Shown in pieces: positions 1 to 8,554 of a stretch of 64,000 nucleotides of DNA. The position numbers and the translations under genes are program-made. The stretch spans positions 62,001 through 126,000 of the forward strand of contig NZ_JAFCME010000014.1 in NCBI RefSeq assembly GCF_018130065.1, in the 5' to 3' direction. Below the pieces are notes generated by a model that searched no databases, was not told the DNA's origin, and saw nothing but the letters and a program-made list of their open reading frames with translations. The DNA is from Bradyrhizobium sp. AUGA SZCCT0158. GTDB lineage: Bacteria > Pseudomonadota > Alphaproteobacteria > Rhizobiales > Xanthobacteraceae. Positions within the stretch are counted from its first letter, which is position 1; every line of letters begins with the position of its first letter.

Positions 1-420
1 CCGGTCGACGTCGAGGATTGGGGCACGCTCACCGCGACTTTCTCCGACGGAACCAAGGCGACGATCTTTTCCGGCGACATGATCGCCGGCGGCGTGCGCA
101 ACCTGATCGAAACCTACACCAGCGGCGGCGCGCTGTTCGCCAACATCACGCCGAACACGCACATGATGAGCTACCAGACATCAGAGGAAAAACTCGCCAG
201 CGTCTACATCACCGAAAAGGTCGATCGCAAGACCGGCTGGCAGTATGTGTGCCTCGAGGAAGAATGGACGCGCGGCTACCTGCAGGAAATCCAGGACTTC
301 ATGGAATGCGTCGCGACCGGGAGGCAGCCACTCTCAGATCTCGCGCTGGCGTTTGAGACGATCAAGGTCAACTACGCCGGCTATTGGGCCGCCGAAGAGG
401 GCCGGAGAGTGACGTTGTAG
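1..420 (+). CDS. Gfo/Idh/MocA-family oxidoreductase, C-terminal part (5' end outside window)
   Basis: The open frame runs from the first base of the window to a TAG stop at 418-420, so the N-terminal Rossmann domain lies upstream and is not visible. The 139 visible residues look like the C-terminal alpha/beta domain of Gfo/Idh/MocA dehydrogenases: a beta strand reading GTLTATFSDGTKATIFSGD, then a terminal helix region with FMECVATGRQPLSDLALAFE, where the G-R-x-P-L-S-D stretch before the last helix is typical of the family. These enzymes are NAD(P)-dependent sugar or polyol dehydrogenases in the cytoplasm. The substrate cannot be told from this fragment. Confidence 0.75.
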   Translation, partial: PVDVEDWGTLTATFSDGTKATIFSGDMIAGGVRNLIETYTSGGALFANITPNTHMMSYQTSEEKLASVYITEKVDRKTGWQYVCLEEEWTRGYLQEIQDFMECVATGRQPLSDLALAFETIKVNYAGYWAAEEGRRVTL

Positions 421-593
421 CGACGAGCTTCTTCCCTTCTCCCCTTGTGGGAGAAGGTGGCGCGAAGCGCCGGATGAGGGGTTCGATCCGCAAATTCTGT
501 TGCGAGAGGCTCACGCGCGGAGAGAGACCCTCACCCGTCCGCGATGCTGCGCATCGCGTCCACCCTCTCCCACAAGGGGACGGGGTGAAAGCG
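421..593. repeat. Intergenic inverted-repeat element
   Basis: The space between two convergent genes holds a long imperfect inverted repeat. The left arm near 439-460 contains ccccttgtgggagaagg and the right arm near 563-580 contains ccctctcccacaagggg. Between them are smaller palindromes, for example gcgatgctgcgcatcgc at 541-557. The same sequence style recurs at 39270-39476. Such elements are common between genes in Bradyrhizobium-like genomes. It could act as a bidirectional terminator, but no T-tract supports that. Confidence 0.6.
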
Positions 594-1904
594 CTACGAC
601 GCGTAGACCGACGATTTCGGCAGCGGGAACACCGGGTCCTGCGTCCTGATATTGGTCGGCCAAACCACCGAGATGTGCTCCCCGGCATTCTGCATCACGA
701 CCGGGGTCGAACGCTCGTTCTGACCGGCGAGCGGCGTGCCCGGCGGAAAGAATTTGACGCCGTAGCCCTGGATCGTGCCGCCCGGCGGGATGTCGACGTC
801 GAGCGCGGCCTTGCGAATGGCATCGGGATTGAAGCCGCCGTATTTGTCCTTGGCGGCGGGCAGCACGCTGTTGAGCAGGATCCAGGTCTGGTTGAAGCCC
901 ATCGAGCAGTGCGGTGGCACGTCGGTCGCGTTGGTCTTCTCTTTGTAGCGTGTGATCATTGTCTTGGTGAGATCGCCGATGCCGGGCGCCAGTTTGGTCG
1001 GATCGAGCAATTGCGCAGGCACCGGATCGATATTGCAGAAATTGTCGATGTCCGCGGCGAAGGTGGCGCGCAGCTTGTCGAGCTGGCTGTAGCCCGCGCC
1101 GGCGCCGAACAGCATCTTGAACTTGAGGCCGTTCTCGCGCGCCTGGCGCAGGAACAGCGTGATATCAGGGTTGTATCCCGCGTGAGAGATCACATCGGGC
1201 CTCGCACGCTTGAGCTTGGTCACCAGCACCGAGAGGTCGGGGGCGGACGCCGAATAACCCTCGCGGAGCACGACCTGCAGGCCGGCTTCCTTGGAATAGG
1301 CCTCGTCGGCGGCCGCGACACCGACGCCATAGGGGCCGTCCTCGTGGATCAGCGCGACCTTGACGTCCTTGGGCTCCATTCCAAGCTTTGCTTTCGCATG
1401 CTCGGCGATGAAGCCGGCGAAGGCCTGGCCATACTGATCGGAATGTATCTGGGCGCGGAAGACATATTGCAGGTTCTTGTCCTTGAACACGGCGGTCGAG
1501 ACCGCGGTCGTGATCCAGAGGATCTTTTTCTGCTGCTCGACCTTGGCCGCGAGCGGCACCGCATGCGAACTCGCATAGACGCCGTTGATGATGTCGATCT
1601 TCTCCTGGTCGATCAGGCGCACCGCCTCATTGATCGCGATTTCTGGCTTGCTCTGGGAATCGGCGGCGACCGCGGCGACCTTGTACTTGCCGCCGATGCC
1701 GCCCTTTTCATTGACGAGATCGATGGCGATCTGCGCGCCGATCGAGGAGGCGACCGATCCGCCGGCTGCAAACGGGCCGGTCAAGTCGTAGATCAGGCCG
1801 ATGCGCACCGTTTCGGCTTGCGCCTGGGCACGTGTCCAATCGAAGCTGAATGCGGCGGCCGCAGCCGCAGAAGTCTTCAGCAGTGTTCTGCGTGAAGTGG
1901 GCAT
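594..1904 (-). CDS. ABC transporter substrate-binding protein, branched-chain amino acid (LivK/Peripla_BP_6) type, Tat-exported
   Basis: A 436-residue periplasmic binding protein. The start at 1904 is preceded by a strong ribosome site (gggagg) a few bases upstream; an upstream in-frame start would add 16 residues without such a site. The N-terminus carries a twin-arginine signal (SRRTLLKTSAAAAAA) ending near AQAQA, followed by the mature start ETVRIGLIYDLTGPFAAGG, the usual opening of type I branched-chain-type binding proteins. The permease and ATPase genes are not next to it, so this is an orphan receptor or its partners lie outside the window. The ligand cannot be predicted; family members bind amino acids, amides, aromatic acids and others. 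Confidence 0.88.
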   Translation of the reverse strand: MPTSRRTLLKTSAAAAAAFSFDWTRAQAQAETVRIGLIYDLTGPFAAGGSVASSIGAQIAIDLVNEKGGIGGKYKVAAVAADSQSKPEIAINEAVRLIDQEKIDIINGVYASSHAVPLAAKVEQQKKILWITTAVSTAVFKDKNLQYVFRAQIHSDQYGQAFAGFIAEHAKAKLGMEPKDVKVALIHEDGPYGVGVAAADEAYSKEAGLQVVLREGYSASAPDLSVLVTKLKRARPDVISHAGYNPDITLFLRQARENGLKFKMLFGAGAGYSQLDKLRATFAADIDNFCNIDPVPAQLLDPTKLAPGIGDLTKTMITRYKEKTNATDVPPHCSMGFNQTWILLNSVLPAAKDKYGGFNPDAIRKAALDVDIPPGGTIQGYGVKFFPPGTPLAGQNERSTPVVMQNAGEHISVVWPTNIRTQDPVFPLPKSSVYAS

Positions 1905-2112
1905 CGTGTCCTCCCATCGATTTTTCTTTATTATGGCCGAGTATTTTGACAATGCGCTGGAATGTCAACGGCTTTGCCGAGCGGTTGCTCGCGATAGCAG
2001 CGTTCCCGGCCGCAATTGCTGCGTCGCCGCGTCATGTTTGCCGCTCGAACCTGCCTCCCTTAACGTGTCGCAGGGGGCCGGCCGGGCGATTGCCGATAGC
2101 TGTGCCTGGACT

Positions 2113-2919
2113 CTAGATGCAAGCCGCGAGATGACTTTGCTTTCCCCGCCTTGCTGGGACCTCGAAACCGGCGTTCACGAGCATGCTCGCAAGTTGCTTG
2201 CGCGCGTAAAACATTCGGCTCTTCACGGTGGCAAGAGGAATATCGAGCATTTCGCTCACTTCAGCGGGCGAATTCTCGCGCGCATAGACCATGTCGATGA
2301 TTTCGCGATGGGCTGGCGATAGTCTGGCGATGCACGCGCGCAAAATGCCGTTGGTTTCCTTTCGATCAAGCGCGATTTCCGGCGTGTCACCGGTATCTGC
2401 GATTCCTTGCACATCATCCTGATCGATGCTCTCATGAATGCGCTCTCGCAGCGAGTTGATCGCCTTGAAACGGGCAATCGAGAGCAGCCATGTGGAAACC
2501 CGCGCGCGATATTCGAACCTGTTTGCGGAGCGCCAGACATCGAGGAATACCTGGCTGACGAGATCCTCGGCAATGCCCGGATTACGGACCGTCCGCTGGA
2601 TGAAGTGAAGCACTCTGGCGCGGTGACGGGCGAACATGATGTGCATCGCGGTCTTGTCGCCTTCCGCGACGCTCTTGAGAAGCCTCTCGTCGGAGATGCT
2701 GTCCTCCGCCTCCGTCGCATGGCTGGTGGCATAGGCCAGCCTGCCATCGTTGATCGCATCAGACTGCCCGGCCAAGCACTTACGGTTCTTGCCGATGAAG
2801 TCGGGCAGGATCGCGGCCGGAGAAGTCGGCAGGGAGCCGCGTGAAAGGACTTTATCTCGACACCGATCCGGCAATGAAACAGGCTTCTCCGCTGCTTGCC
2901 GCCGCTCGATTACGGGCAT
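2113..2919 (-). CDS. ECF-type RNA polymerase sigma factor (sigma-70 family)
   Basis: A 268-residue protein whose last ~190 residues are an ECF sigma factor. Region 2 is seen around SDERLLKSVAEGDKTAM through DLVSQVFLDVWRSANRF, and region 4 around ARLSPAHREIIDMVYAREN through LDIPLATVKSRMFYARKQL, the helix-turn-helix that reads the -35 element. The first ~80 residues have no recognisable domain, so the true start may be further inside. The start at 2919 has ggagagg before it; 2931 is an alternative. No anti-sigma gene is adjacent. It is divergent from a catalase-like gene, which hints at an oxidative-stress role, but that is inference from position only. Confidence 0.85.
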   Translation of the reverse strand: MPVIERRQAAEKPVSLPDRCRDKVLSRGSLPTSPAAILPDFIGKNRKCLAGQSDAINDGRLAYATSHATEAEDSISDERLLKSVAEGDKTAMHIMFARHRARVLHFIQRTVRNPGIAEDLVSQVFLDVWRSANRFEYRARVSTWLLSIARFKAINSLRERIHESIDQDDVQGIADTGDTPEIALDRKETNGILRACIARLSPAHREIIDMVYARENSPAEVSEMLDIPLATVKSRMFYARKQLASMLVNAGFEVPARRGKQSHLAACI

Positions 2920-3145
2920 CGTCCTCTCCATTTCCTTGACGCGATGGCGCTGAGGGTGCGTCGCATGGAGCCGTTTGCGCTACCCTACGAGGGGTGCGTG
3001 CTTCTAGTCCCCTGGTCTAGGGTGAATTGGCCCGTGCAGTGGGGATGGGGCGCAGGATCGGACAATACATGGTCGCTTTGGGAAAGACGCCCGATTTGCA
3101 TAGCGCCTAGAATGCGCTCCGAGTGCTCAAAACCAAGGTCCCGCC

Positions 3146-4051
3146 GTGGTCCAGTTCCCAGCCGGCGCGGCCACACCCGCGTCCATCGTCGACGCCCTGA
3201 ACGCGCTAACCGGTCATCCGCCAAAGGCACGCGCGAGCTTTGCCGAGGGCCGATGCGTTCGCGGCACCTATATTCCGTCGGACCGGGCGTCGGAAATAAC
3301 GAGATCCCAAAGCTTCACAAAGCCATCGCGCGTGCTGGCGCGCTTCTCGGTGGGCGGCGGCGATGACCGCGTGCTGCGCGGCTTCAGCTTCCGGCTCGGC
3401 GGCGAAGATCATCGCTCGGACATGCTCCTGCAAAGCGCTCCGGTGCACTTTGCGAGGACGCCCGACCAGATGCTGGCCTACCTCAAGGTGCGCATGCCCG
3501 GACCAGGCGGCAAGCCGAACATGAAGAAGGTCAAGGCATTCTCCGCCGCCAACCCCGAAACGCTGCATCAGGCCAACTACATCGCCGCGCTTCCGCTGCC
3601 CGGTAGTCTTGCCGGCACAACTTATTGGGGCGTGCACGCCTTTCCCGCGACGAGTTCGAACGGCGAGACGCGGTTCATCAAGTTCAAGGTCGCGCCAGTC
3701 GGCGCAGACGTCACGCCGACCGGGGATCAGGCGAGGCCGAAGTCGGCCGATTTCCTTTACGACGACCTCAAGAACCGGATCGCCAAAGGCGATGTCCGGC
3801 TCAACGTGATGGCGCTGCTCGACCGCCCCGGCGATCCCGTCATGGACGTGACCAGCCGATGGCCGGACGAGGATGCCCGCGAAACGGTGCGGCTGGGCAC
3901 GATCGTCATCACCGGGGTTGAAGCGGACGAGGCGTGCGACGCCTCCATCTTCAATCCGGCAACTCTCGCGGAAGGCATCGCTCATCCGCCCGACGAGATC
4001 TTTGCGGCGCGCCGCGCCGCCTACGTCATCTCACTGGGGAAGCGCCGCTGA
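3146..4051 (+). CDS. Catalase-related haem protein (SrpA-like), distal histidine apparently replaced
   Basis: A 301-residue protein with a GTG start after an aaggt ribosome site. It matches small catalase-related peroxidases: SRVLARFSVGGG, LRGFSFRLGG, TTYWGVHAFPAT and the C-terminal AARRAAYVISLGKRR, where the R-x-x-x-Y tyrosine would be the proximal haem ligand. At the place where catalases have R-x-x-H-A-K-G with the catalytic distal histidine, this protein reads ARASFAEGRCVRGTY, so phenylalanine stands in the histidine position. The distal asparagine region also differs (LLQSAPVHFART). Catalase activity is therefore doubtful; it could be a peroxidase-like or haem-binding relative. No signal peptide is seen. 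It is divergent from the ECF sigma gene. Confidence 0.8.
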   Translation: MVQFPAGAATPASIVDALNALTGHPPKARASFAEGRCVRGTYIPSDRASEITRSQSFTKPSRVLARFSVGGGDDRVLRGFSFRLGGEDHRSDMLLQSAPVHFARTPDQMLAYLKVRMPGPGGKPNMKKVKAFSAANPETLHQANYIAALPLPGSLAGTTYWGVHAFPATSSNGETRFIKFKVAPVGADVTPTGDQARPKSADFLYDDLKNRIAKGDVRLNVMALLDRPGDPVMDVTSRWPDEDARETVRLGTIVITGVEADEACDASIFNPATLAEGIAHPPDEIFAARRAAYVISLGKRR

Positions 4052-4082
4052 TCCGCTACGCCCGGCATTGCATTGACCCGGA

Positions 4083-5030
4083 TCAATTCTCGCTTTCCGG
4101 GGTATTTTGCGCTTCGCGGCGCCACGCTCCCGGGCTGACGCCGACCGCGGCCGAAAACACCCGCGTAAAGTGGCTCTGATTGGCAAAACCGGCAGATATC
4201 GCAATCTCGGACAGCGACAGGTCGGGGACGGTCATCAGCTGCTTGGCCGCCTTCACCCGCTGGCGAAGCAGCCATTGGTGCGGCGGCAGGCCGGTGGAGC
4301 TGCGAAAAGCCCGTGAAAAATGGCTGACTGACAGATCAAACTCGGCCGCGATTTGTTGCAATGAAATTTTCCCGCCAAGATCGGACTCGATCCTTTCACA
4401 GGCGCGCCTCATTTGCCACGGCGCCAGACCGCCGCGGGTCGGTTTGGCGTCGGGACGCAGTCCGCCATACGCCTGCGCGACGTGTGCGGTGAGGGCGAGC
4501 ATCATGTGATCCACGAAAAGCTGATTGGTCTCGCCCGGCCGTCGCAAGCCTTCCTGCAGCGACGCGCCGATGTGACGGACGACCGCGTCATCATGGGCGA
4601 CACCAAGATCGCAGGCGAGCTCACCGACGCGAGGCGTGCGGGACTGTTCGGTGAGGCCGTCGAGCGCGGAGCGCGGCAGATAGAAAAACAGGGAGTGGAA
4701 TGGCTTGTCGATCACATAGCGGGGATCGCGCTTGAGATCGTACAGATATGTCGTCCCCGCCGGGACATCCGCCTTCATCACGCACTTGCCATTCTCCCAG
4801 AGTTCGCAGTCCGGGAAATCGTGAAGTTTCAGGCTGACGAGAAAAGCATCCTCAAGCGCGAACGAACCGGAAAGACCCGGCACGGGGTTGTCATTGCGGG
4901 TTTCAGTGAATGCGAGCTGCACACCGCGCAGTGACCGCGTCATCAGCGACGGCGGCGCATCCTTCAAATGCAGGATTTGCCCGAGCTTTTGCCCGAAGGC
5001 GCCCGTCTGTATCATCTGGTTCGGTCTCAT
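4083..5030 (-). CDS. AraC-family transcriptional regulator
   Basis: A 315-residue regulator if started at 5030 (MRPNQMIQTG); the frame stays open to 5153, but the extra N-terminal residues are arginine-rich and look non-coding. The C-terminal ~100 residues form the two helix-turn-helix AraC domain: KISLQQIAAEFDLSVSHFSRAF and LSLSEIAISAGFANQSHFTRVF, ending GVSPGAWRR. The N-terminal ~200 residues are a sensor domain of unknown ligand with a cupin-like beta-rich pattern. It is convergent with the catalase-like gene (32 bp apart) and divergent from the FixJ-like gene. The target is not evident. Confidence 0.88.
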   Translation of the reverse strand: MRPNQMIQTGAFGQKLGQILHLKDAPPSLMTRSLRGVQLAFTETRNDNPVPGLSGSFALEDAFLVSLKLHDFPDCELWENGKCVMKADVPAGTTYLYDLKRDPRYVIDKPFHSLFFYLPRSALDGLTEQSRTPRVGELACDLGVAHDDAVVRHIGASLQEGLRRPGETNQLFVDHMMLALTAHVAQAYGGLRPDAKPTRGGLAPWQMRRACERIESDLGGKISLQQIAAEFDLSVSHFSRAFRSSTGLPPHQWLLRQRVKAAKQLMTVPDLSLSEIAISAGFANQSHFTRVFSAAVGVSPGAWRREAQNTPESEN

Positions 5031-5394
5031 GCGCGGAATTGGACCAGGCAGGTCATCATCGTCGCGAGGTCGCGGCGGATTATCTGATATCGCCGAGCGA
5101 CCGTCTAGGCTTGCTCGTAAAACGCGAAGCCGTTGTGACATCAACCGGCTCAATCGCGGGAAGACGATTTTCGAAGCAAATTCAATGATTTTCCTGCTTG
5201 ATCACCTGGTCACGCGTTCGCGGCGTCTCAGCCCCTAGTATCACGATTGCGCGCTTGGAGCAGGTTCCGGCAAAGGACGGCGGCTTTAGGAAAGACGCCG
5301 TACTTGTACGGGGCTTACAACACGCCCCGAACGATCGACTCAAGTTGAACGACCGCGACAGGCAATGGGGCAGTAGCGATTAGGAGACTAAGCA
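5031..5394. promoter_or_regulatory. Divergent intergenic region between AraC regulator and FixJ-like regulator
   Basis: About 360 bases with no credible gene on either strand. It must contain the promoters of both flanking regulators. One clear structure is a hairpin at 5309-5329 (cggggc / gccccg, nine-base loop). A ribosome site taggag at about 5382-5387 serves the gene starting at 5395. No known operator motif was recognised. Confidence 0.4.
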
Positions 5395-6105
5395 ATGCTT
5401 GCCACCACCGCACTGGCCCGCTCATCCGCCCTACCAACCTTACCCCGATTACCCATGAGCATGGCTGCCGACAAGACGGATCGCCCACTCGTCCTGATCG
5501 TGGACGATGACGAGGACGTCCGGTTCGCAATTCGAGAACTTCTGCTGTCGGTGGGAATCGACGCATGTTGCTTCGGATCGACACAGGAACTGTTGCAGGC
5601 CGATCTTCCGGAGCGGCCGGGCTGCCTGATCCTCGATGTTCGCATGCCCGGCGCAAGTGGCCTCGATCTTCAGCATCATCTCGGCTTGAACGGTCACACG
5701 CGACCGATCATTTTCCTCACCGGCCATGGCGACATCGCAATGACCGTGCAGGCGATGAAGGCGGGAGCCATTGACTTCCTTACAAAGCCCGTCCGGGACC
5801 AGACGCTGCTCGACGCCGTCACGGCCGGAATCGAGAAGGACATTTCGCTACGGACCGCCGCCCGGCAGATCAAGCTGCACGTCGATCGTTACGCGAAGTT
5901 GACGCCGCGCGAACGCGAGGTCATGCGCGAAGTGGCAAGGGGCCGCCTCAACAAACAGATCGCGTTCGATCTCGGCATCAGCGAGATCACCGTCAAGCTC
6001 CACCGTGGCAACGTGACGAAGAAGATGCAGGCCACGTCCGTCGGGCAGCTCATTCGCATCTGGGAACAGCTGCCTGCGGAGATCCGCGAGGGAAAATCAC
6101 CCTAG
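5395..6105 (+). CDS. FixJ/NarL-family response regulator (receiver + LuxR HTH)
   Basis: A 236-residue two-component regulator. The receiver domain (about residues 30-145) shows the acidic pair VDDDED, the phosphoacceptor aspartate in CLILDVRMPG, the conserved threonine in IIFLTGHGD and the lysine in FLTKPV. The output domain is a LuxR-type HTH (KLTPREREVMREVARGRLNKQIA ... ISEITVKLHRGNV). The start at 5395 is supported by taggag eight bases upstream; an internal start at 5455 lacks one. It heads an apparent operon with a receiver-only protein and a histidine kinase, which is its likely partner. Overall architecture resembles FixJ, but there is no oxygen-sensing FixL here, so a specific name is not justified. 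Confidence 0.9.
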   Translation: MLATTALARSSALPTLPRLPMSMAADKTDRPLVLIVDDDEDVRFAIRELLLSVGIDACCFGSTQELLQADLPERPGCLILDVRMPGASGLDLQHHLGLNGHTRPIIFLTGHGDIAMTVQAMKAGAIDFLTKPVRDQTLLDAVTAGIEKDISLRTAARQIKLHVDRYAKLTPREREVMREVARGRLNKQIAFDLGISEITVKLHRGNVTKKMQATSVGQLIRIWEQLPAEIREGKSP

Positions 6106-6186
6106 ACCAAAGGATGGTTACGACCCGGCCAGCAATGGGCGAGACGAGAGTGTGGTCAGTCGGCCACGCTAGCGAAGGTTATCGGC

Positions 6187-6600
6187 TTGTCCAAAGCGCC
6201 CCTGGTTGCAATCGTGGATGACGACGAAGCTATTCGGGAGGCCCTTTCCGACCTCCTTATGGTGCTGGATCTATCGTGTCGCACTTTCGATCGAGCGGAG
6301 GCCTTCATGGCGGAATATGTCCCTGACAGGTTCGATTGCCTGATTACCGACGTGAGCATGCCGGGCCATAGCGGGCTTGACCTGCTGCGGTATTTGCGCA
6401 GTCTCCGTTCCGCGATGCCGGTCATCATTGTCACGGCTGACACCAATCCGGCGACCCGATCTCGCGCCATGAGAGGTGGGGCCTATGCATACCTGACCAA
6501 GCCGGTAAGCAGCGACGTCCTCTTTCGTTACCTGCAGTCCGCCCTGCGGAACGTCGGCTCTGGCCCTGACGGCGTTGGGCAGGGGCCTTCCGATGGCTAG
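6187..6600 (+). CDS. Receiver-only response regulator (FixJ-type N-terminal domain, no output domain)
   Basis: A 137-residue protein made of one receiver domain: AIVDDDEAIREAL, phosphoacceptor in CLITDVSMPGHSG, threonine in VIIVTADTNP and lysine in YLTKPVSSD. It ends soon after the domain, so it has no DNA-binding part. The likely start is TTG at 6187, with gaagg upstream. Its last eight bases overlap the start of the histidine kinase gene, which indicates translational coupling. A lone receiver usually acts as a phosphate sink, a relay, or a partner-protein switch; which of these applies cannot be seen. Confidence 0.85.
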   Translation: MSKAPLVAIVDDDEAIREALSDLLMVLDLSCRTFDRAEAFMAEYVPDRFDCLITDVSMPGHSGLDLLRYLRSLRSAMPVIIVTADTNPATRSRAMRGGAYAYLTKPVSSDVLFRYLQSALRNVGSGPDGVGQGPSDG

Positions 6601-8386
6601 TCCTGTCCACAACGCCGCCCCGGGCGGCCGCGAACAATCCTTCACATCCCCGCCGGGAACGGCGTTGTCTGATCTCGCATCTGAGAGCGTGGCATCGCGT
6701 TCGGAGGATTTGCGCGCAACGGACATGCGTGTCGAGGTGGACAGGCTCCACAACATGCAAGTACCCGCGGACATCATGCGAAAATGGCAGGAGATCGCAG
6801 ACCTTCTGGCCGATATCGTAAATGTCCCCTCCGCCCTGATCATGAGGGTAGAGCCGCCAAATATCAAAGTCCTGGTTTCCAGCGAGTCCAAAGAAAATCC
6901 TTACGAACCGGACGAACTCGCGTGTCTCAATACAGGGCTTTATTGCGAGACTGTCATGAACACCCGCCGACCATTGATCGTCCCGGACGCTCTGCAGGAC
7001 GAGGCGTGGAAATCAAACCCTGACATCAAACTTGGCATGATTTCATACCTCGGCGTGCCGATCAGTTGGCCCGATGGCGAGATATTTGGAACGATTTGTG
7101 TTCTCGACAGGAAAAGCAACGGATACAGCGATCTCTATCTCAGACTGCTGTTGCAGTGGCGCGACGTGCTGCAGGCGGACTTGAGATCCATTGCAACCAC
7201 GCAGCGGGAGATTGAACAGCGTGAAGCGAAAATTCGCCGCCTCGTCGATGCCAACATTATCGGCATCGTCATCTGGAATGACGAGGGGCGGATTCTTGAT
7301 GCCAATAGCGAGTATTTGCGCATCGTTGGGTATGATCAGCACGATCTCCTGTCCGGCCGCGTGAGCTGGGCGGACATGACGCCCGCCGAATGGCGTGATC
7401 GCGATGCATTGATGATGTCCGAGGTAAAAAACAAGGGAGCCGTGCAGCCCTTTGAAAAGGAGTATATCCGGAAGGATGGCAGCCGTATTCCAGTGTTGAT
7501 CGGCATCGCGACCCTTGAAGGGACAGACAGCCAGGGTGTCGCGTTTGTGCTCGATCTGACCGAGCGTAGACGGGCAGAAGCGGAAGCGCGTGAGAGCGAG
7601 CGGCGCTTCCGCAACATGCAGACGGAATTGGCCCACGCCAACCGGCTGGCAACTTTGGGGCAGCTTACGGCGTCCATTACGCATGAGGTCAAGCAGCCGA
7701 TCACGGCCGCGCTCCTGAATACCCAAACCGCTCAGCGCTTCCTCGCTCGCGAGCAGCCGGATGTCGAGAGGGCGAAGAAGGCGATAGACCGAGCCGTGCT
7801 GAACGGCATGCGTGTCACTGAAGTTGTCGACCGGACGCATGCGTTGGTCAGGAAGGAGCCGACGCGAAAGGATAGCCTGGAGATCAATGAAACTATCTCG
7901 GAAGTTATCGGATTGACGCGCGGTGAAGTGTCGAAAAGCAGCGTTCAGCTGCGGACTCAATTTGCGGAGGGTTTACCTCTCATTCAGGGCAGTCGGGTCC
8001 AGATCCAACAGGTGATGCTGAACTTGATCGTCAATGCAGTCGAGGCGATGAGCCAAATGAGCGACGAGCCTCGTGAGTTACTGATCAGCACCCAGGCTGA
8101 AGCTGACTCCATTCTCGTTGCGGTGCGTGACTCTGGCCCGGGGCTGTCAGAGGGGGCGATCGATCGAGCTTTCGAGGCATTTTATACGACGAAGTCGAGC
8201 GGCCTGGGGATGGGACTTTCCATCTGCCGTTCGATCGTCGAGGATCACGGAGGACGATTATGGGCGGCAGCAAACGTCCCAACAGGTGCGGCGTTTCAAT
8301 TCACACTTCCGATCGATTCGGATGCCGGCACCGACCACGAACTGCGCCTCCCAACCTCAGCATTGCCGAGCACCGCGGTCGCATGA
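6593..8386 (+). CDS. GAF/PAS sensor histidine kinase
   Basis: A 597-residue kinase beginning at ATG 6593, which overlaps the stop of the receiver gene and has agggg upstream. Domains in order: a GAF-like domain (about 50-200; LGVPISWPDGEIFGTICVLD is characteristic), a PAS domain with a PAC motif (about 215-330; EKEYIRKDGSRIPVLIG), a HisKA dimerisation domain with the phosphoaccepting histidine in ASITHEVKQPITA, and HATPase_c with NLIVNAVEAMS, VRDSGPGLS and GLGMGLSICRSIVEDHGG. There are no membrane segments, so it senses a cytoplasmic signal. Its partners are probably the two response regulators immediately upstream. Confidence 0.92.
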   Translation: MASPVHNAAPGGREQSFTSPPGTALSDLASESVASRSEDLRATDMRVEVDRLHNMQVPADIMRKWQEIADLLADIVNVPSALIMRVEPPNIKVLVSSESKENPYEPDELACLNTGLYCETVMNTRRPLIVPDALQDEAWKSNPDIKLGMISYLGVPISWPDGEIFGTICVLDRKSNGYSDLYLRLLLQWRDVLQADLRSIATTQREIEQREAKIRRLVDANIIGIVIWNDEGRILDANSEYLRIVGYDQHDLLSGRVSWADMTPAEWRDRDALMMSEVKNKGAVQPFEKEYIRKDGSRIPVLIGIATLEGTDSQGVAFVLDLTERRRAEAEARESERRFRNMQTELAHANRLATLGQLTASITHEVKQPITAALLNTQTAQRFLAREQPDVERAKKAIDRAVLNGMRVTEVVDRTHALVRKEPTRKDSLEINETISEVIGLTRGEVSKSSVQLRTQFAEGLPLIQGSRVQIQQVMLNLIVNAVEAMSQMSDEPRELLISTQAEADSILVAVRDSGPGLSEGAIDRAFEAFYTTKSSGLGMGLSICRSIVEDHGGRLWAAANVPTGAAFQFTLPIDSDAGTDHELRLPTSALPSTAVA

Positions 8387-8554
8387 CACGATTGTCTGTG
8401 GCTTAACACACGTCCCCGCCAACCCTATCCCAAGGTACAGGTTGATCTATTCGCCGGGCCAGCGGGATCAGACGCGCCGCATGATACCGTCATGCGGCGT
8501 TTGCCATCATCCTGTAGGTCTCCAAGAGACAATGGTTAAAGTGAGCACGAGACC

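Noticed and set aside
18..356. 112-residue frame at the left edge
   Set aside because: It overlaps the Gfo/Idh/MocA fragment in another frame and is arginine/histidine-rich, typical of a shadow frame in high-GC DNA.
384..1895. 503-residue open frame opposite the ABC binding protein gene
   Set aside because: It is antisense to a gene with a clear signal peptide and fold, and its translation has no family character.
3081..5300. Shared string ggaaagacgcc upstream of the catalase-like and FixJ-like genes
   Set aside because: An 11-base match between two places in 64 kb of GC-rich DNA is expected by chance and no spacing or symmetry supports a regulatory site.
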